64,000 nucleotides of DNA from positions 174,149-238,148 of the forward strand of contig NZ_CANMVN010000010.1 in the NCBI RefSeq assembly GCF_947501425.1, in the 5' to 3' direction. Below, in pieces: positions 51,641-61,112 of this stretch. The notes under the pieces are model-generated. The model made no database searches. It was not told the origin of the DNA and worked only from the letters and a program-made list of their open reading frames with translations. Within the stretch, counting starts at the first letter, position 1. Each line of letters begins with the position of its first letter. This DNA comes from an uncultured Psychroserpens sp. (lineage in GTDB: Bacteria; Bacteroidota; Bacteroidia; Flavobacteriales; Flavobacteriaceae). The translations under genes and the position numbers were made by a program.

Positions 51641-52660
51641 AAACTCACTACCAATACCAAGTTCACTTTCTACATAAATCTTTTCATTATGCGCTTCAAT
51701 AATATGCTTGACAATAGCTAATCCTAATCCTGAGCCTCCTTCTTTACGAGAACCACTCTTATCTACTCTGTAGAAGCGTTCAAAGAGTCTGGGTAAATTA
51801 GCTTCAGAAATCCCTTCACCATTATCGGTTACCCGAACAATCACTTTATTTTTTATAAGGTTTTCAATGCTTACCTCTGTTGTACCCTTTTCCTCTCCAT
51901 ATTTTATGGAATTTACGACAAGATTGGTAACCACCTGTTGAATTCGCTCTTTATCAGCATTTACCATTATAGGTTCATTATAATCAATGTCAAATATTAG
52001 CGATATTTTCTTCTTAGCAGCTTTCATTTCGAGAAGCTCAAACACGCTTTCTACCAATTCTACAATGTCGAAAGTCTCTATGTTAAGTCGCAAATCTCCA
52101 ACCTCTAGTTTAGTAATCATATCGAGGTCTTTAACAATATAGATGAGTCGCTCTAAACCTTTACTGGCTCTATTGAGATATTTATCTCTTACTTTTTTGT
52201 CTTCAATTGCGCCATCTAGCAGAGTAAGTAAATACCCTTGAACCGTAAACAATGGCGTTTTCAACTCGTGAGACACATTACCTAGAAATTCTTTACGATA
52301 TTCTTCTCTGACTTTAAGGGTTTCAATTTCAAGCTTTTTATCTTTGGCATATTTATCAATTTCCTCGGTAAGTGTTGCCATATCTGTTGTGATTGGCTGA
52401 GTACGCAATGAGGTAGATTCTAAAAGGGTAAGATCATCATAAATCTTTTTCACTCGTCGGTAAATGAATTTTTCTACGCGATATTGAATGACTATAAATG
52501 ATAAGATATAAGTAAATAAGGCAAATGAAATAAGGTAAATTAAGTTTACAGAATGTAATAAATACAAAAAAACACTCGATAAGAGCGTCAAAAAAATAGT
52601 GATGTATAAAGACGTTTTGAAAGCGAACTTATACGTTTTTTTTAATTTATTCTGCATCAA
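51614..52660 (-). CDS. Sensor histidine kinase (PhoR-like)
   Basis: 348 residues. Two N-terminal membrane helices (~12-60) with a very short periplasmic loop, a linker, the HisKA box 'FLGNVSHELKTPLFTVQGYL' and a HATPase domain ('VVTNLVVNSIKYGEE', 'VRVTDNGEGISE', 'GGSGLGLAIVKHI'). The lack of a periplasmic domain suggests sensing within the membrane or cytoplasm. It overlaps the regulator gene by 4 bp. Confidence 0.94.
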   Translation of the reverse strand: MMQNKLKKTYKFAFKTSLYITIFLTLLSSVFLYLLHSVNLIYLISFALFTYILSFIVIQYRVEKFIYRRVKKIYDDLTLLESTSLRTQPITTDMATLTEEIDKYAKDKKLEIETLKVREEYRKEFLGNVSHELKTPLFTVQGYLLTLLDGAIEDKKVRDKYLNRASKGLERLIYIVKDLDMITKLEVGDLRLNIETFDIVELVESVFELLEMKAAKKKISLIFDIDYNEPIMVNADKERIQQVVTNLVVNSIKYGEEKGTTEVSIENLIKNKVIVRVTDNGEGISEANLPRLFERFYRVDKSGSRKEGGSGLGLAIVKHIIEAHNEKIYVESELGIGSEFSFTLEKTE

Positions 52661-53340
52661 TCTACAAACTTATAGCCTACTCCTTTAATAGTTTTAAACT
52701 TCTTGTCTCCAATTTTTTCCCGTAGTTTTCTAATGTGAACGTCTATGGTACGTCCACCAACAACGACTTCATTTCCCCATACTTTGTCAAGTATTTCCTC
52801 ACGTTTAAAAACCTTGTTAGGTTTAGTTGCCAACAAAGATAGCAATTCAAACTCTTTTCTTGGCAGAACAAGTTCCTGACCTTTAATTGTAATTTTATAT
52901 TCCTCCCGATTTATAATAAGGTTTCCTATTTTAATAATTCCATCGGCTTTATCTTCTTCTTTGAGGCGTCTTAAAAGTGCTTTCACCTTACTTACCAGTA
53001 CTTTTGGTTTTATAGGTTTGGTGATGTAATCATCTGCTCCAGCATCAAAACCAGCCATTTGCGAATAATCTTCTCCGCGAGCTGTCAGGAAAGTAATTAT
53101 GGTATCGGTAAGTTCTGGAACTTTTCTGATAAGTTCACATGCTTCAATACCATCCATTTCAGGCATCATGACATCTAAAATAATGAGTTGTGGCTTTTCT
53201 TTCTTCGCCTTTTTTACGGCTTCCACACCATTTTCAGCTGTGATGATCTGATACCCTTGAGATGATAAATTATAACCTACTATTTCTAGGATATCTGGTT
53301 CATCATCAACTAATAAAATCTTAATATCTCTTTTTTTCAT
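52657..53340 (-). CDS. OmpR/PhoB-family response regulator
   Basis: 227 residues. Receiver domain with 'ILLVDDEPDILEIVGYNL', 'LIILDVMMPEMDGIEACEL' (phospho-Asp), 'TFLTARGEDYSQMAGFDAGA' and 'DDYITKPIKPKVL'. The winged-helix C-terminus has 'VLPRKEFELLSLLATKPNKV', 'EILDKVWGNEVVVGGRTIDV' and 'RKLREKIGDKKFKTIKGVG'. Partner of the adjacent kinase; PhoB/PhoP-like. Confidence 0.95.
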   Translation of the reverse strand: MKKRDIKILLVDDEPDILEIVGYNLSSQGYQIITAENGVEAVKKAKKEKPQLIILDVMMPEMDGIEACELIRKVPELTDTIITFLTARGEDYSQMAGFDAGADDYITKPIKPKVLVSKVKALLRRLKEEDKADGIIKIGNLIINREEYKITIKGQELVLPRKEFELLSLLATKPNKVFKREEILDKVWGNEVVVGGRTIDVHIRKLREKIGDKKFKTIKGVGYKFVD

Positions 53341-53539
53341 TGTCCTATTTTGAAAAAACTTAGTATTGTAAAGATATAATTAATAACAAAAAGTTATCAT
53401 CCTATATTAATTAATAACATTATGTTAACCTGAATATTCCACTATAAAATTGAGTAATAGATATTTAATACACCTAACTACTTAATTTTAAAATAACGAT
53501 TTAGTAACTCTATTATTCGATTTAACTACAAAAACTGAG

Positions 53540-53547
53540 TATATTTG
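53540..53547 (+). promoter_or_regulatory. -7 box of the lamin-tail T9SS gene
   Basis: Perfect TATATTTG, 35 bp before the ATG at 53583. Confidence 0.7.
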
Positions 53548-53582
53548 TAGACTTTTTAATTTTCAATCTAATATAATTAATT

Positions 53583-55721
53583 ATGAAAAAACTTTACTTT
53601 TTGTGTTTAACATTTGTTATGGCATCTTTGTCATATGCGCAAACAACCGATTTACTTTTTAGTAAATATGGTGAAGGTTCTGGAGATAACAAATTTTTAG
53701 AAATTTACAATGGTACAGGTTCTGATGTTGATTTAAGTAATTATTCTTTATCGTCATGTTCTAACGGTTGTAACACTTTTGATGAATTTGATTTTCCAGA
53801 CAATGTAACTTTTGCTCCTGGAACAATTTTAGCTGATGGTGATGTTTATGTCATTGCACATCCTAGTGCAGACGCAACAATTTTAGCTGTAGCAGATCAA
53901 ACTTTTACTTTTCTTAGTAATGGTGATGATGCTTTTGCTCTGACTTTAGCAGGTGCTACTGCTGACACTTACACTATCATTGATATTTTAGGTGATTTAC
54001 AAGATGATCCAGGTTCTGGTTGGGCAGTTGGTGATGACACTAATGGTACTCAAAACCAAACATTGACAAGAAAAACATCTGTGTGCAGTCCTAACCCTGT
54101 TCCATTAGCATCATTCGGTATGGATGCTGCAACTTCTGAATGGGTTATAGGTGATTCTAATTCTGGTTGGGACACTTTAGGTTCTTACACAGGATGCTCA
54201 ACGACTCCTGCTGTAACAATCACATCTCCTGGAGATGGATCTTCGGTTGCTTCTGGAACAACGTCTGTTGATGTTGTTTTCAATGCTGAAAACGCACCAG
54301 GCGGATCTACTTTTGATATTACTGTTGTAACAAATGGTGGAACACCTGTAACAACTAACGGTGTTACAAGTCCGTTTACAATTACTCCAACTGCTGACGG
54401 AGATACGTTTATGGTTACTGTTGAATTAATTGATGGTGGTGGTCCAATAGCTTCAGATATGTCAAGTTTTGATATCGCTTTCCCTTGTGATTTACAAGTA
54501 GGTACGATTACAGAAACATGTGATAGTATTACTCCAGCTACTGACGACACATACAATGTGACTATAGCTTATACAGGTGGTGCTACAACAACTTATACGG
54601 TTGACACAGGCGGTGTTGGAACTGTTGGTGGTGATGACCCAACATCTGTTGCAGATGGTACAATCACAATTACTGGCATTACTGAAGGTACTGATTTCAC
54701 AGTAACATTTACTGGAGATCCTGCAAATAGTAGCTGTGATTTCACAAGAAACATAAACAGCCCTGATTGTGACCCTGCACTTACATTACCTCTTTACGAA
54801 GGATTTGATTATGCACAGGGATCAGAGTTGAGAAACACACCTAACTGGGCAAACATTTCTGATTCTTCTGATGAAATATTGATTGGTGGACCAGGCGGAT
54901 TAACATACCCTCAATTAGCAAGTTCTTCACAAACCGGAAACCACGTCACATTTGATGGTGCTGGTAGCGATACAGCTATAGAATTTACAGCTGTTGATAG
55001 TGGTAATACACTTTATGCATCATTCTTGATTAATGTAACTGATAATAGTGCTGCAACTACACCAGGATACTTTGCAATTCTAGGTGGTTTTGATGCAAGA
55101 TTATGGATTGTTCCAATAGCACCTCCTTCAGAGCAAGGAACTGGTGGACAGTACCAAATTGGTATTTCTAACGTGAACACGGCACCTTCTGGCGCAAGTT
55201 TAGATCCAACTGTTCTTAATGCTGGTTCTACTGTTCTTGTGGTTATGAGTTATAACACTACTGATGGTGTTATAAATACATGGGTTAATCCTAGTGATGC
55301 TACATTTGGAGGAACAGCACCTGCTGCTACAGCTACAGTAACCGATGCGTCTCCTGAGACAAGTTTAGATCAATTTGCGCTTAGACAAGATAGCACAGGT
55401 GAGACACCATTTATCTTATTTGACGAATTAAGATTAGGAACATCATGGGCAGAAGTGACACCAACAACATTATCTACTGAAGATTTCACAGCAGATAACT
55501 TTAAAGTATATCCTAACCCAACCTCAACAGGATTTGTAAACATTACAGGTACAAATACTGATGATGTTACTGTTGCTGTATTTGACATTTTAGGAAAACA
55601 AGTGATCAATGAGTCTTTAACTAACGACCGTTTAAATGTATCTGCATTAAACGCTGGTGTATATATCTTAAAGATCTCTCAAAATAACGCTTCAGTCACT
55701 AAAAAGTTAGTGATCAAGTAA
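53583..55721 (+). CDS. Secreted lamin-tail-domain protein with T9SS sorting domain
   Basis: 712 residues. A signal peptide ('LYFLCLTFVMASLSYAQTT') is followed by a lamin-tail domain (~24-190, 'LLFSKYGEGSGDNKFLEIYN', 'NDGDDAFALTLA'-like). Ig/PKD-like repeats rich in Thr, Gly and Asp follow (~210-400), then a lectin/jelly-roll-like domain ('ALTLPLYEGFDYAQGSELRN', ~400-620) and a C-terminal T9SS type A sorting domain starting 'FKVYPNPTSTGFVNITG'. Cell-surface or secreted; its own terminator follows. Function unknown. Confidence 0.88.
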   Translation: MKKLYFLCLTFVMASLSYAQTTDLLFSKYGEGSGDNKFLEIYNGTGSDVDLSNYSLSSCSNGCNTFDEFDFPDNVTFAPGTILADGDVYVIAHPSADATILAVADQTFTFLSNGDDAFALTLAGATADTYTIIDILGDLQDDPGSGWAVGDDTNGTQNQTLTRKTSVCSPNPVPLASFGMDAATSEWVIGDSNSGWDTLGSYTGCSTTPAVTITSPGDGSSVASGTTSVDVVFNAENAPGGSTFDITVVTNGGTPVTTNGVTSPFTITPTADGDTFMVTVELIDGGGPIASDMSSFDIAFPCDLQVGTITETCDSITPATDDTYNVTIAYTGGATTTYTVDTGGVGTVGGDDPTSVADGTITITGITEGTDFTVTFTGDPANSSCDFTRNINSPDCDPALTLPLYEGFDYAQGSELRNTPNWANISDSSDEILIGGPGGLTYPQLASSSQTGNHVTFDGAGSDTAIEFTAVDSGNTLYASFLINVTDNSAATTPGYFAILGGFDARLWIVPIAPPSEQGTGGQYQIGISNVNTAPSGASLDPTVLNAGSTVLVVMSYNTTDGVINTWVNPSDATFGGTAPAATATVTDASPETSLDQFALRQDSTGETPFILFDELRLGTSWAEVTPTTLSTEDFTADNFKVYPNPTSTGFVNITGTNTDDVTVAVFDILGKQVINESLTNDRLNVSALNAGVYILKISQNNASVTKKLVIK

Positions 55722-55744
55722 ACACGTTATTATAAATTATTATG

Positions 55745-55773
55745 AAAGCGTCTCGATAATTTCGGGACGCTTT
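55745..55773 (+). terminator. Terminator after the lamin-tail T9SS gene
   Basis: AAAGCGTCTCGA / TTCGGGACGCTTT stem with a TAAT loop and a seven-T tail, 23 bp after the stop. Confidence 0.88.
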
Positions 55774-55776
55774 TTT

Positions 55777-55784
55777 TATTTTTG
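55777..55784 (+). promoter_or_regulatory. -7 box of the LuxE-like gene, overlapping the preceding terminator tail
   Basis: TATTTTTG, 2 bp before the ATG at 55787; implies a leaderless transcript or a downstream in-frame start. Confidence 0.5.
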
Positions 55785-55786
55785 CT

Positions 55787-56770
55787 ATGATGATACATAC
55801 ACAGGATATATTTTCAATTACTTCGGAAACAACCTTCAATACTTTAGCTTTAGACATCTTTAAGTTCCAGTTTGAAAATAATACAGTGTATCGGTCATTT
55901 TGTGATTTGCTTTATAAACATCCTAGTGATATAAGATTGATTGAGGACATTCCTTTTTTGCCCATTCAATTCTTTAAAAGCCATCAGGTTTTAAGTTCCA
56001 AAGCTCAAATCGAAGATGTTTTCTCAAGTAGTGGAACCACAGGAACTGTTACAAGTAAACATTACGTGACAGATCTCAATTTATACGAACAAAGTTTTAA
56101 TAAGGGCTTTCAACAGTTCTACGGAAACATTAGTGACTATGTTGTTCTGGCATTATTACCAAACTATTTGGAACGCGAGGGCTCGTCATTGATCTACATG
56201 GTCAATACCATGATACAAGCCTCTCAGCATTCAGAGAGTGGTTTTTATTTGAATGATCTTGAAGCATTGAAAACACAACTTATCAGGTCTGATTCCGAAG
56301 GAAAAAAAATACTGCTCATTGGTGTGTCATTTGCTCTTTTAGATCTTGTTGAGCAATACCAATTCAATTTAAAAAACACCATCATTATGGAAACAGGTGG
56401 TATGAAAGGTCGCAGAAAAGAACTAGTTAGAGACGAACTTCACCATATTTTAAAATCTGGATTTGGCGTCACTCATATTCATAGTGAATATGGGATGACC
56501 GAACTTTTAAGTCAGGCCTACTCCAAAGGCAACGGTCTGTTTAGATGTCCTAACTGGATGCGTGTACTAACTCGTGATCCTGAAGATGCACTAACACACC
56601 AAAAGTTAGGAAAAACTGGTGGTATTAATGTGATAGATCTCGCCAATGTTAATTCCTGTTCATTTGTTGCCACTCAAGATTTAGGTCGCGTTTATGACAA
56701 TCACAGCTTTGAAGTTATTGGAAGATTTGACTCCAGTGATATTAGAGGATGTAATTTGATGGTTTTATAA
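55787..56770 (+). CDS. LuxE/PaaK-like acyl-protein synthetase
   Basis: 327 residues. The acyl-transferase/LuxE family is seen in 'FLPIQFFKSHQVLSSKAQIE', the phosphate-binding 'FSSSGTTGTVTSKHYV', 'LLIGVSFALLDLVEQ', 'IIMETGGMKGRRKELVRDEL' and 'HSEYGMTELLSQAYSKGNGL'. LuxE activates fatty acids as acyl-AMP for lux reductase; in Bacteroidota such orphan genes occur without lux partners and usually link to lipid or polysaccharide modification. The start is the first of two adjacent Met codons. Confidence 0.85.
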   Translation: MMIHTQDIFSITSETTFNTLALDIFKFQFENNTVYRSFCDLLYKHPSDIRLIEDIPFLPIQFFKSHQVLSSKAQIEDVFSSSGTTGTVTSKHYVTDLNLYEQSFNKGFQQFYGNISDYVVLALLPNYLEREGSSLIYMVNTMIQASQHSESGFYLNDLEALKTQLIRSDSEGKKILLIGVSFALLDLVEQYQFNLKNTIIMETGGMKGRRKELVRDELHHILKSGFGVTHIHSEYGMTELLSQAYSKGNGLFRCPNWMRVLTRDPEDALTHQKLGKTGGINVIDLANVNSCSFVATQDLGRVYDNHSFEVIGRFDSSDIRGCNLMVL

Positions 56771-56892
56771 AAGCCTGTAAGGTTTTGAAATAAAACCCGA
56801 CAAAGATATATGAAGCTATGAATTTAGAATAGTTTAAGAGTTCTATGAAAAAGAAAGATTAGCTTCTAAATAATAGTTGATTGGTTAATGTT

Positions 56893-56920
56893 AAACGTCC
56901 CATTTAAAATGGGACGTTTT
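56893..56920. terminator. Bidirectional terminator between the LuxE-like gene and tyrS
   Basis: AAACGTCCCATTT / AAATGGGACGTTT with a short A-rich loop; T run on the plus side. It ends both convergent genes. Confidence 0.85.
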
Positions 56921-56924
56921 TCTT

Positions 56925-58217
56925 TTATTCTACTTTTATAATGTAAGTATTTTTTTTTCCTTTATTAAGAATGATATATGTATCATTAATCAAATCATCA
57001 GCTGATAATTGATAATCATCTTTAACCTTCTCTTTATTCACTGATACTGCGTTCTCTTTAAGAGCTCGACGCGCTTCACTATTTGAGGCTAGAAAATTTG
57101 TTTTAGCAGCTAGCGCTCCAATCATATCCAGTTGAGATAATTCTTCTTTAGTTATTATTGCTTGAGGAACACCTTCAAAGACGTCTAAAAATGTTTTCTC
57201 ATCTAGCGTTTTAATATCAGATTTAAACGTTTTACTGAATAAAATATTTGAAGCTTTTTCGGCATTTTCAAAATCAGATCTAGAATGAACCATCGTTGTG
57301 ATTTCTTCAGCTAAACGTTTTTGAAGTTGTCTCTGGTGAGGTGCTTCTTGGTGACTAGCTATAATAGTCTTTATCTCATCTTCAGTAAGAAATGTGAAAA
57401 TCTTAATATACTTTTCAGCATCTTCATCACTAGAATTCAACCAATATTGGTAAAACTTATAAGGTGATGTTCGGTTGGCATCCAACCATACATTTCCACC
57501 TTCAGATTTCCCAAATTTAGATCCGTCGCTTTTTGTAATTAACGGACAAGTAATTGCAAATCCTTTTCCTTGAGCTATACGTCTGATTAATTCGGTTCCT
57601 GTGGTAATATTTCCCCATTGGTCACTTCCTCCCATTTGAATTGTACATTCATTTTCTCTGTACAAATGCAAGAAATCATAACCTTGAACTAGCTGATATG
57701 TAAACTCTGTGAAAGACATACCATCTGAAGACTCAGAAGAAATTCGATTTTTCACAGAATCCTTAGCCATCATATAGTTAACTGTAATATGCTTCCCTAC
57801 GTCTCTAATAAATTCCAGAAAAGAGAAGTCTTTCATCCAGTCATAGTTATTTACTAAAACAGCAGCATTGGCAACATCACTCTCAAAATCTAAAAAATGA
57901 GCCAGTTGCTTTTTAATAGCTTCCTGATTATGACGAAGTGTTTTTTCGTCTAACAAGTTACGCTCACTTGATTTTCCAGAAGGATCACCAATCATACCTG
58001 TAGCACCTCCAACCAATGCATATGGTTTATGACCACAACGTTGATAATGTGCTAATAACATGATAGGAACAAGATTACCGATATGAAGAGAATCTGCTGT
58101 TGGATCAAACCCTACATAAGCAGATCGCATAGTTTCCATTAGATGATCTTCGGCTCCAGGCATTGTATCATGTACCATCCCTCTCCATTTCAATTCCTCT
58201 ACAAAATTCTTTATCAT
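56925..58217 (-). CDS. tyrS: Tyrosyl-tRNA synthetase
   Basis: 430 residues from the ATG at 58217 ('[18 protein letters not shown]'); an upstream frame start at 58244 lies inside the -7 box. Class I motifs are '[17 protein letters not shown]' (HIGN) and '[14 protein letters not shown]' (KFGKS), with '[20 protein letters not shown]' for tyrosine recognition and an S4-like C-terminal domain. Confidence 0.97.
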   Translation of the reverse strand: MIKNFVEELKWRGMVHDTMPGAEDHLMETMRSAYVGFDPTADSLHIGNLVPIMLLAHYQRCGHKPYALVGGATGMIGDPSGKSSERNLLDEKTLRHNQEAIKKQLAHFLDFESDVANAAVLVNNYDWMKDFSFLEFIRDVGKHITVNYMMAKDSVKNRISSESSDGMSFTEFTYQLVQGYDFLHLYRENECTIQMGGSDQWGNITTGTELIRRIAQGKGFAITCPLITKSDGSKFGKSEGGNVWLDANRTSPYKFYQYWLNSSDEDAEKYIKIFTFLTEDEIKTIIASHQEAPHQRQLQKRLAEEITTMVHSRSDFENAEKASNILFSKTFKSDIKTLDEKTFLDVFEGVPQAIITKEELSQLDMIGALAAKTNFLASNSEARRALKENAVSVNKEKVKDDYQLSADDLINDTYIILNKGKKNTYIIKVE

Positions 58218-58241
58218 AACATGTATTTTAGTAATCTTTGG

Positions 58242-58249
58242 CAAATATA
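58242..58249 (-). promoter_or_regulatory. -7 box of the tyrS promoter
   Basis: Minus-strand TATATTTG at 58249-58242, about 25 bp upstream of the tyrS ATG. Confidence 0.7.
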
Positions 58250-58287
58250 GATGTATACCTCAAAAGAAAAAAGACTAATTTTACAAA

Positions 58288-59310
58288 ATGATTTTAGTAA
58301 CAGGTGGTACAGGCTTGGTTGGTTCTCATTTATTGTTCAATCTTGTGAGCAATAATGAGTCTGTAAGAGCTATTTACAGACGTCAACATAAACTAGAACG
58401 TGTTAAAAAAGTATTTTCTTATTTCACAAACGATGTTGACACACTTTATAATAAAATTGATTGGGTAGAAGCTAATATTAATGATATTCCAGCTCTGGAA
58501 AAAGCATTTAAAGACATCACTCATGTCTATCATTGTGCTGCTTTTGTAAGTTTTGAACCTAATAGATATCAAGAACTTCGTAAAGTTAATATTGAGGGCA
58601 CAGCTAATATTGTTAATCTTTGTATTTCTAATAAGATTAAAAAATTATGTTATGTCAGTTCTATTGCTGCTATTGGAAATGAGCAAAATCCAGACACCTT
58701 AATTACAGAAACAACCGAATGGAATCCTGAGCTTGACCATAGTGTATATGCCATCACTAAGTATGGTGCCGAAATGGAGGTTTGGAGAGGAACTCAAGAA
58801 GGTGTAAATGCTGTGATAGTAAATCCTGGTATTATTTTAGGACCTGGATTTTGGAACGGAGGAGGAAGCGGTAGTTTATTTAAGCGAATACATAAAGGAA
58901 TGAAATACTACCCTTCTGGAGTATCAGCTTATGTAGATGTGTGGGATGTAACAGACACTATGATCAAACTTATGACTAGTGATCTTATCAATCAACGCTA
59001 TATTGTTATTGCTGAAAATTTACCTTTTAAAGTCTTTCAGCATAAAGTTGCTGAAGCTCTGGGAGTAAAACCTGCTCAAAAAGAAGCATCACCATTTTTA
59101 TTAGCCTTGGCATGGAGAATGGATTGGTTGAATCATAAACTATTTGGAAAACGTCGGAAACTATCAAAGCAAACCGTCAATTCAATTTCAAGTAAGACCA
59201 TTTACGACAATTCTAAAATAAGGTCTGATTTCAATTTTGGATTTAATCCAATTGATCAATCTATTAAAAAGATATCTGATTTTTATTTAGAGGATTCTTC
59301 GTCTGGATAG
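58288..59310 (+). CDS. NAD-dependent epimerase/dehydratase (extended SDR)
   Basis: 340 residues. Rossmann start 'MILVTGGTGLVGSHLLFNLV' (TGxxGxxG), 'THVYHCAAFVSFEPNRYQEL', catalytic 'VYAITKYGAEMEV' (YxxxK) and 'NPGIILGPGFWNGGGSGSLF' are present. Similar to 3-beta-HSD/dihydroflavonol-reductase-like sugar or sterol epimerases; substrate unknown. Its 3' end overlaps the next convergent gene by 28 bp. Confidence 0.88.
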   Translation: MILVTGGTGLVGSHLLFNLVSNNESVRAIYRRQHKLERVKKVFSYFTNDVDTLYNKIDWVEANINDIPALEKAFKDITHVYHCAAFVSFEPNRYQELRKVNIEGTANIVNLCISNKIKKLCYVSSIAAIGNEQNPDTLITETTEWNPELDHSVYAITKYGAEMEVWRGTQEGVNAVIVNPGIILGPGFWNGGGSGSLFKRIHKGMKYYPSGVSAYVDVWDVTDTMIKLMTSDLINQRYIVIAENLPFKVFQHKVAEALGVKPAQKEASPFLLALAWRMDWLNHKLFGKRRKLSKQTVNSISSKTIYDNSKIRSDFNFGFNPIDQSIKKISDFYLEDSSSG

Positions 59311-59768
59311 TTTTTGTAATCTACTCTCTCAAGTGGTTTTTTCTTTGTGTCTTTTTTGGTTCTCAAAGAATCACTAAGAGATCTTATAGAATCTCTTTTT
59401 CGCTTTTTATCGAGTTCTTCCTGATCAATTAACTTCTGATACTTTTCTTTATCTCTGTTGATACGGTCCTCTACCTGAAGAATAATAGACTCATATTCTT
59501 CGACATAATACCCATAGTATTCGTTACTTTGAACAAACTGCAAGCTATCTATATCGTATTTTTTAAAAACATAGTCCTGAGGGAAAATACCATTATCTTC
59601 TAACTTAGTTTTATTAGCACCTTTAGCTGCATTCAAAAGAAATACATCATACATGATATTTGCCATTTTATCCTTGGGAATGAGGTTTTTGGGCTTTTTA
59701 GGTTTCCCAGTTGAATGACACCCTAAAACAAAGAAGGCTACTAATAAAATTGCAAGATGTTTCATCAT
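59283..59768 (-). CDS. DUF4296 lipoprotein
   Basis: 161 residues. A lipoprotein signal ('HLAILLVAFFVLGCHSTG', lipobox Cys ~17) precedes the DUF4296 pattern 'NLIPKDKMANIMYDVFLLNA', 'FKKYDIDSLQFVQSNEYYGY' and 'YEKYQKL'-like helices, with a Lys/Arg-rich C-terminal tail. Outer membrane, unknown function. Overlaps the dihydroorotase stop by 4 bp. Confidence 0.88.
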   Translation of the reverse strand: MMKHLAILLVAFFVLGCHSTGKPKKPKNLIPKDKMANIMYDVFLLNAAKGANKTKLEDNGIFPQDYVFKKYDIDSLQFVQSNEYYGYYVEEYESIILQVEDRINRDKEKYQKLIDQEELDKKRKRDSIRSLSDSLRTKKDTKKKPLERVDYKNYPDEESSK

Positions 59769-61111
59769 CTATTGAATGTTAATCGTTTAGCTGCTTTAAC
59801 ATCTAAAACTTTAAAATTATTGTATACTAAGGTTCCATTTAAAATGGTATGGGTAATTCGAGACTTAAATGTAGTGCCTTCAAAAGGGGACCATCCGCAT
59901 TTATATAGAATATTATCTTTTTTAACAGACCAAGGATTATTGATATCAACTATAACTAAATCTGCATAGTAACCTTCCTTAATATATCCACGTTTTTCGA
60001 CCTGAAATAAAATTGCAGGATTGTGTGCCATTTTTTCAGCAATTTTTGGCAATGAAAGTTTTCCTTTATGATACATTTCAATCATGGCAACTAAAGCGTG
60101 CTGTACTAAAGGCCCTCCAGATGGAGCTTTAGTGTAATTATTATTTTTCTCATCTAAAGTATGTGGTGCATGATCAGTAGCAATAACATCAATCCTGTCA
60201 TCTAATAATGCTTTCCACAATTGATCTCTGTCCTTTGCTGTTTTTACAGCAGGATTCCACTTGATATGAGTCCCTTTTTTTGCATAATCTTCATCACTAA
60301 ACCAAAGATGGTGTATACAAATCTCGGCAGTAATCTTTTTATCTTTTAGTGGAATTTTATTTGTGAATAAATGAGTCTCTTTTCCTGTAGATAAATGAAA
60401 TACATGTAACCTCGCTCCTGTTTTTTTTGCTAGTTCGATTGCTTTTGAAGACGATAAATAACAAGCTTCTTCACTTCTAATTATTGGGTGTTTTTCAATA
60501 GGAATATCCTCTCCGTATTCATCAATGTGGTCTTGAAGGTTTTTTCTAATGGTTGCTTCATCTTCACAATGTACAGAAATTACCATATCAGTACTACTGA
60601 AGATCTTTTCTAAAACTTCAGGATCATCTACTAACATGTTACCTGTTGAAGATCCTAAAAACAATTTTAAACCAGCTACGGTTTTAGTATCTACTTTTAA
60701 AATTTCATCTAAATTATTATTGGTGCCACCAAACATGAAAGAATAGTTAGCATAAGAAGACTTTGATGCAATATTGAATTTTTCTTCTAATTTATCTACA
60801 GTAGTAGTTTGTGGATTGGTATTAGGCATCTCTATAAAAGAGGTGATTCCTCCTGCAAGGGCAGCTCTGGATTCTGTTTCAATATTTGCTTTGTGTGTTA
60901 ATCCAGGCTCCCTGAAATGAACTTGATCATCAATAGCTCCTGGGAACACATAATTTCCTTCTGCATCTATGACTATAACGTCAGCAGACTTCGCACTTAT
61001 TGAACTTGATACCTCTTTAATGATCTCACCTTCAATTAATATATCACCTTCGGTAACTTTTCCTTCATTTACTATTTTAGCATTCTTTATGAGTAAGGTT
61101 CTATCTTTCAT
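59765..61111 (-). CDS. Dihydroorotase
   Basis: 448 residues. Amidohydrolase metal motif 'DDQVHFREPGLTHKANIETE' (HxR), 'GGITSFIEMPNTNPQT', 'HCEDE', 'LHVFHLSTGKETHLF' and 'DVIATDHAPHTLDEKN'. Catalyses cyclisation of carbamoyl-aspartate in pyrimidine synthesis. Class I/PyrC-like in the longer, AllB-related form. Gene order places it 1 bp from the GT2 gene. Confidence 0.93.
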   Translation of the reverse strand: MKDRTLLIKNAKIVNEGKVTEGDILIEGEIIKEVSSSISAKSADVIVIDAEGNYVFPGAIDDQVHFREPGLTHKANIETESRAALAGGITSFIEMPNTNPQTTTVDKLEEKFNIASKSSYANYSFMFGGTNNNLDEILKVDTKTVAGLKLFLGSSTGNMLVDDPEVLEKIFSSTDMVISVHCEDEATIRKNLQDHIDEYGEDIPIEKHPIIRSEEACYLSSSKAIELAKKTGARLHVFHLSTGKETHLFTNKIPLKDKKITAEICIHHLWFSDEDYAKKGTHIKWNPAVKTAKDRDQLWKALLDDRIDVIATDHAPHTLDEKNNNYTKAPSGGPLVQHALVAMIEMYHKGKLSLPKIAEKMAHNPAILFQVEKRGYIKEGYYADLVIVDINNPWSVKKDNILYKCGWSPFEGTTFKSRITHTILNGTLVYNNFKVLDVKAAKRLTFNR

Positions 61112-61112
61112 A

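Noticed and set aside
54185..54556. 123-codon minus-strand frame inside the lamin-tail T9SS gene
   Set aside because: Shadow of a Thr/Gly/Val-rich repeat region; no promoter or family.
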